DNA from: Myxococcus stipitatus
GTDB lineage: Bacteria; Myxococcota; Myxococcia; Myxococcales; Myxococcaceae
Assembly (NCBI RefSeq): GCF_037414475.1
Contig: NZ_CP147913.1
Coordinates: 1,674,001-1,738,000, forward strand
Length of the DNA: 64,000 bases
Reading direction: 5' to 3'
Each line of letters starts with the position of its first letter. The first letter of the stretch is position 1. The position numbers and the translations under genes were made by a program. The notes under the pieces were generated by a model that saw only the letters and a list, made by a program, of their open reading frames with translations, was not told the DNA's origin and did no database searches. This document shows positions 60,730-64,000 of the stretch, in pieces.

Positions 60730-62478
60730 ATGGCACAGCTGCAAGCGGATGAGATGCTCTACATTCCCAATCGAAGGCGGCTCACGCACGACCGGCTCGA
60801 CGCAGGCAATGGCCAGCAGGTCCTGCACCTCTTCTATGGCGAGGTGGAGCTCATCTTCGACGAGCCGGACATCGCGCCCTTGGGCGAGAAGCTGCTCCAG
60901 GTCGAGCAATTTCGAGCCTCCGACGCCATGGCGTGGTCGGACGGCGCGCCCCATTCGTGGGACAAGATGCGGGACCTGCTCGAAGCATTGATTGAACAGC
61001 GGGTGTTGCGGCGGGTCTCGGATGCGCCCACGGGCCGCACCACGGTGTCCTACCCCGAGCGGTTGGGTGAGGTGCCTGAGGGGCGTGAGCCGCTCACGTT
61101 CAGCGCCCACGACAAGCGTTGCCCCATGCTGACGGAACAGGCGTTCGGACGGGCATTCGAGCTCTCGAACCTCGAGGTGGTCGTACCGGTGTACCGCGTG
61201 GCGCATCCGGCGCTCGACGGTGACGGCCGGCAAGTGGGCGAGAACAACGTCGCACCGCGCACCTTGTTCCTCGATCTCCCCACCGTGCGCAAGCAGTGCC
61301 AGTACGCGGGGAGCCGGTACCAGAACGAACGCCCGATGAACGTGACCGCGATGAAGGCCATGGCGCGTCAGTGGCCGGAGTTGCTCTCGCTGACCGAGCA
61401 GTTCCGCAAGGCGTTCTTCGCGCGCATGCCGCTCCGGACCCCGGGCGTGCTCACCGCGGGCGAGCTCCACATGATGGTCGTCTGCACGCTCGCGTCGGTC
61501 GGGTACGTGCTGGTGCGCGGCAACGAGCCAGTGCCGAACGGAGAGCTCGACAGCGGGCTCGCGGCCATGTTCCGGCTGATCGACGGAGTGCGCCTGGTCA
61601 CCAGCGACCTGGTGCGCGACGCCCCCGAGCAGCCCGTCACCGCGCAGAAAATCGTGGACTATGCCGAGCGTCACGCGGTCTTCAATGGTCCGCACGGCGT
61701 GTGCGCCGGGCCGCCGGCGCTCATCAATGAGTATCTGCAGGTGTTGACCGGATTGACTCCGGCGCCGATCGAGGCCCAGCCCGACATCGCGGCGCGCCTC
61801 GGCGACCTCGACGCCGCGCTCGATTATGGCCTGCTCGGGCAGCGTGTCGAAGCGGCGGTCCGCTTCTTCGGTGCGACCCAGGGGCTCCTCCACGAACGGC
61901 TCCGGGCGGCGTTCGCTGGGCACCTCCCGCGCACCGCGCTTCAAGAGCGCGTGGAGGCGCCGATTGATGTGGCGCATTACCCGTTGCTCCGGGACGATTT
62001 CCCACTCGCCGAGACCTACCAGCGGGAGATCAAGCTCAGCCGTTGGTTGTTCGCGCGCATCGGAGAGGCGTTCCCCGGCACGCCACAGGGCACGTCGCTG
62101 GACGAACTGGCGCAGCTGGATTCCGCCGAGCAGGCCACGAGCCGGCGGCGACTGGCCGAGTTCTTCGCGCACGGGCTGCCGGCGGATGCGGTCGTGGCGG
62201 AGCCCATTTGCAGCGAGCTCGCGGACGTCGCGGCCAGCGCGTTCGCGTTTGAGCGCCGGTGCCTGCGCGTCGTCGAGCGCGAGCAGGCGATGCTGAACCA
62301 GCGGCTCCGGCGCCCGGACCACCCTCTGACCGGCGTAGACCTGGCTGTGTTCACGCGACCGCGCAATGGCCCCCCGTTGGCGGAGACCCTCGCGCGCGGA
62401 TTGGGTGTCTCGGTCACCAGCAACTCTGGCTCGACCGTGCTGGGCTATGGTGAGAGCAGCCTCACGTTGAAGGACTAG
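60730..62478 (+). CDS. Unrecognised 582-residue protein of the peptide-export operon
   Basis: No signal peptide or membrane helix, so it should be cytoplasmic. The N-terminal 100 residues look like a small winged-helix or recognition module (LFYGEVELIFDEPDIAPLGE, then APHSWDKMRDLLEALIEQRV and LRRV). The middle and C-terminal parts are helical with several conserved-looking polar patches: KRCPMLTEQAFGRAFEL, RYQNERPMNVTAMKAMARQW, GELHMMVVCTLASVGYVLVR and HAVFNGPHGVCAGPP. Cysteines are scattered (C131, C190, C252, C325) and no HExxH, CxxC or nucleotide-binding loop is seen. Position inside a six-gene operon between exporter and kinase suggests peptide modification or recognition. I recognise no family. 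Confidence 0.75.
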   Translation: MAQLQADEMLYIPNRRRLTHDRLDAGNGQQVLHLFYGEVELIFDEPDIAPLGEKLLQVEQFRASDAMAWSDGAPHSWDKMRDLLEALIEQRVLRRVSDAPTGRTTVSYPERLGEVPEGREPLTFSAHDKRCPMLTEQAFGRAFELSNLEVVVPVYRVAHPALDGDGRQVGENNVAPRTLFLDLPTVRKQCQYAGSRYQNERPMNVTAMKAMARQWPELLSLTEQFRKAFFARMPLRTPGVLTAGELHMMVVCTLASVGYVLVRGNEPVPNGELDSGLAAMFRLIDGVRLVTSDLVRDAPEQPVTAQKIVDYAERHAVFNGPHGVCAGPPALINEYLQVLTGLTPAPIEAQPDIAARLGDLDAALDYGLLGQRVEAAVRFFGATQGLLHERLRAAFAGHLPRTALQERVEAPIDVAHYPLLRDDFPLAETYQREIKLSRWLFARIGEAFPGTPQGTSLDELAQLDSAEQATSRRRLAEFFAHGLPADAVVAEPICSELADVAASAFAFERRCLRVVEREQAMLNQRLRRPDHPLTGVDLAVFTRPRNGPPLAETLARGLGVSVTSNSGSTVLGYGESSLTLKD

Positions 62479-62486
62479 AGGATTCG

Positions 62487-63500
62487 ATGCATCCAGAGCT
62501 CGTCCGCCGCTTCCACGAACCGATTCGCGATGAGGCTGCGCGCCGGTATGGCCTGTCGCCCGAGCAGCTCACGGAGCTCGTCGCCTTCGAGAACTTCGTC
62601 TACGAGGCGGAGAACGACGATGGCGAGGGCCTTATCTTGCGCATCTCGCACAGCACGCGGCGAACGCTCGACTACACGTTGGGCGAGGTCGAGTTCGTTC
62701 GCTATCTGGCCGCCGCGCGCATTCCCATCGCCTCGCCGGTCCTCTCCGATTCGGGGCAGTTCGTGGAGCGGATCGAAGACCGCGAGCCCGGCGGCTACTT
62801 CGTCGTCACCGCGTTCGAGCGCGCGCCGGGCATCGTCTTCGACGACGCGCCTCCGCTCAAGGAGCGCTACTGGAAGGCCCCCCTGTTCCGCGACCTGGGG
62901 CGACTGTTCGCGCGGCTCCACAACCGCGCCGAGACCTATGCGCCTTCGAGCCCCAAGCTCAAGCGCCAGGAATGGCATGAGTACGACGTGGTCGACATCG
63001 ACCGGTTCGCGCCCCCCGAGGAGAAGCTCGTTCGCGAGCGCACCGCGGCGATCATCGCGCGATTGAACCGGCTCCCGCGAACACCGGAGAGCTACGGGCT
63101 GATCCACGCCGATCTCCACATGCACAACTTCTGCTTCGCCGAAGGGAATGTCACCGCGTTCGACTTCGACAACTGCGAGTACGCGTGGTTCGTCAAGGAC
63201 ATCGCGGTCCTCCTCTTCTACATCGCGCGAGGTGAGGCGCGAGAGGCGCGCGACGAAGCGGTCGCAGCGTTCCTGGGGCCGTTCCTCGAAGGGTATCGGG
63301 AGCTTCGACGGATGGATCGCGAGTGGCTCGCGGCCGTGCCGGACCTGCTCGCGCTCCAGCGCTCGATGAACTACGCGCTGTTCCACCAGTATCGCGACCC
63401 GGCCGTGCTCGACGAGAGCACGCTCGACCGGTGGGGGCGGTTCCGGCGCGACATCGAAGGGGACGTACCGGTCCTGCAGATTGATTTCAGCGCATTCTGA
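62487..63500 (+). CDS. APH-fold small-molecule kinase
   Basis: 337 residues of the aminoglycoside/choline phosphotransferase fold. An N-lobe with ENFVYEAENDDGEGLILRIS and a helix (LGEVEFVRYLAAARIPIASP) is followed by the catalytic Brenner motif GLIHADLHMHNFCF and the metal-binding DFDNCEYAWFVKDIA. These residues are the full set needed for phosphotransfer. Homologues phosphorylate antibiotics, amino acids or choline. It starts 8 bases after the 582-residue gene with AGAGGATTC as ribosome site, so it is the last gene of the export operon. Possible roles are tailoring of the exported product or self-protection; neither is shown by sequence. Confidence 0.8.
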   Translation: MHPELVRRFHEPIRDEAARRYGLSPEQLTELVAFENFVYEAENDDGEGLILRISHSTRRTLDYTLGEVEFVRYLAAARIPIASPVLSDSGQFVERIEDREPGGYFVVTAFERAPGIVFDDAPPLKERYWKAPLFRDLGRLFARLHNRAETYAPSSPKLKRQEWHEYDVVDIDRFAPPEEKLVRERTAAIIARLNRLPRTPESYGLIHADLHMHNFCFAEGNVTAFDFDNCEYAWFVKDIAVLLFYIARGEAREARDEAVAAFLGPFLEGYRELRRMDREWLAAVPDLLALQRSMNYALFHQYRDPAVLDESTLDRWGRFRRDIEGDVPVLQIDFSAF

Positions 63501-63502
63501 TT

Positions 63503-64000
63503 TCAGCGCAGAACGAGCACCTCTTGGCGAGGCATCGCTCCTTCCAGCTGGAGTAGGAACTGCTTGGTCGGCAAGCCTCCGCCGAAACCGGTGAGGCTGC
63601 CGTTTGCGCCGATCACGCGATGACAAGGCAGCACGATGGGAATCGGATTGCGCCCATTCGCCGCGCCCACTGCGCGCGTCGCCGTGGGTCTGTCCACGCG
63701 CTGCGCGAGTTCGGCGTAACTGATCGTGCCGCCAAATGGAATGTTGGCGAGTTCCAACCACACCTGGCGCTGGAACTGCGTCCCCTGCGGCGCCAGAGGC
63801 AGCTCGAACCCCCGGCGTTTGCCCGCGAAGTATTCGTCCAGTTGCTTCTGAGTGTCCCGCAGCACCGGGTGGTCACCTTCATGCCAATCCTCGGTACGAC
63901 GCATCGGGTGGCGCGGTGTATGGAACTCGATCAGCCGCAGGCCCGCGTCATTTCCGGCAATCAGCAACGCCCCGACCGGGCTTTCGATGTGGCGATAGAT
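63503..64000 (-). CDS. ogt: O6-methylguanine-DNA methyltransferase (5' end outside the window)
   Basis: The frame reads leftward from the window edge (IYRHIESPVGALLIAGNDAG), which matches the usual Ogt N terminus, so probably only the first one or two codons are missing. The C-terminal DNA-binding and active-site region is complete: FQRQVWLELANIPFGGTISY, then VGAANGRNPIPIVLPCHRVI with the alkyl-acceptor Cys in PCHRV and GFGGGLPTKQFLLQLEGA. The protein repairs O6-alkylguanine by irreversible transfer to that Cys. It is convergent with the APH-like kinase, with 2 bases between stops, and is not part of that operon. Confidence 0.9.
   Translation of the reverse strand: MYRHIESPVGALLIAGNDAGLRLIEFHTPRHPMRRTEDWHEGDHPVLRDTQKQLDEYFAGKRRGFELPLAPQGTQFQRQVWLELANIPFGGTISYAELAQRVDRPTATRAVGAANGRNPIPIVLPCHRVIGANGSLTGFGGGLPTKQFLLQLEGAMPRQEVLVLR

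Noticed and set aside
59089..62322. A 1077-codon open frame antisense to the TolC and 582-residue genes
   Set aside because: Low-complexity Arg/Leu/Gln-rich shadow; it spans two well-supported genes.

Overview
The window comes from a high-GC (roughly 68-70%) myxobacterium, most likely a Myxococcaceae member such as Myxococcus, Corallococcus or Pyxidicoccus. The evidence is family content: MYXO-CTERM-type C-terminal tails, a serine/threonine kinase fused to a STAND NTPase, an FHA-sigma54 activator, ELWxxDGT, VCBS, TIG and SBBP surface proteins, an M57 protease and an ADYC-like protein. Species cannot be fixed from sequence alone. The region is accessory. Intact genes alternate with many decayed fragments.

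Layout. 1-6.6 kb: tail of an upstream gene, a LysR regulator, a Cys-rich lipoprotein, a Wzy-like ligase, two gene remnants and an S41 protease. 6.9-8.8 kb: a broken ABC-F gene directly followed by an intact Cfr-type radical-SAM 23S rRNA methyltransferase. 8.9-18.7 kb: secreted and beta-propeller proteins, an M57 metalloprotease, further remnants and a DUF2079 membrane protein. 18.9-24.0 kb: a P1B-5 metal ATPase with a C-terminal hemerythrin domain, then a GH88 hydrolase with a MYXO-CTERM-like tail. 24.3-31.5 kb: FHA-sigma54 activator, ADYC-like lipoprotein, a kinase-STAND-FGE fusion, a tandem palindrome and a RhiA-like protein. 31.6-47.8 kb: WD40 protein, a 25-repeat TIG surface protein, a degenerate GyrB-like protein, small envelope genes and an ELWxxDGT/HYR surface protein. 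48.3-51.7 kb: S37 peptidase, epoxide hydrolase and WYL regulator in one operon.

52.8-63.5 kb is the most distinctive part. A compact divergent locus has, on one side, a very short stand-alone transcription unit: a TTGACA promoter, a perfect Shine-Dalgarno, a 14-residue reading frame (MKIKLHVRGGPKAR) and a strong hairpin. On the other side is a tight six-gene operon: an HlyD adaptor, an ABC exporter with a complete C39 double-glycine peptidase, a second ABC exporter whose C39-like domain lacks the catalytic residues, a TolC-like outer-membrane lipoprotein, an unrecognised 582-residue protein and an APH-fold kinase. The exporter set resembles NHLM/NHLP peptide-export systems, but no ordinary long-leader precursor is present. 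I infer that the 14-residue peptide, with its VRGG motif, is the candidate substrate. The window closes with a convergent, 5'-truncated ogt-type DNA methyltransferase.
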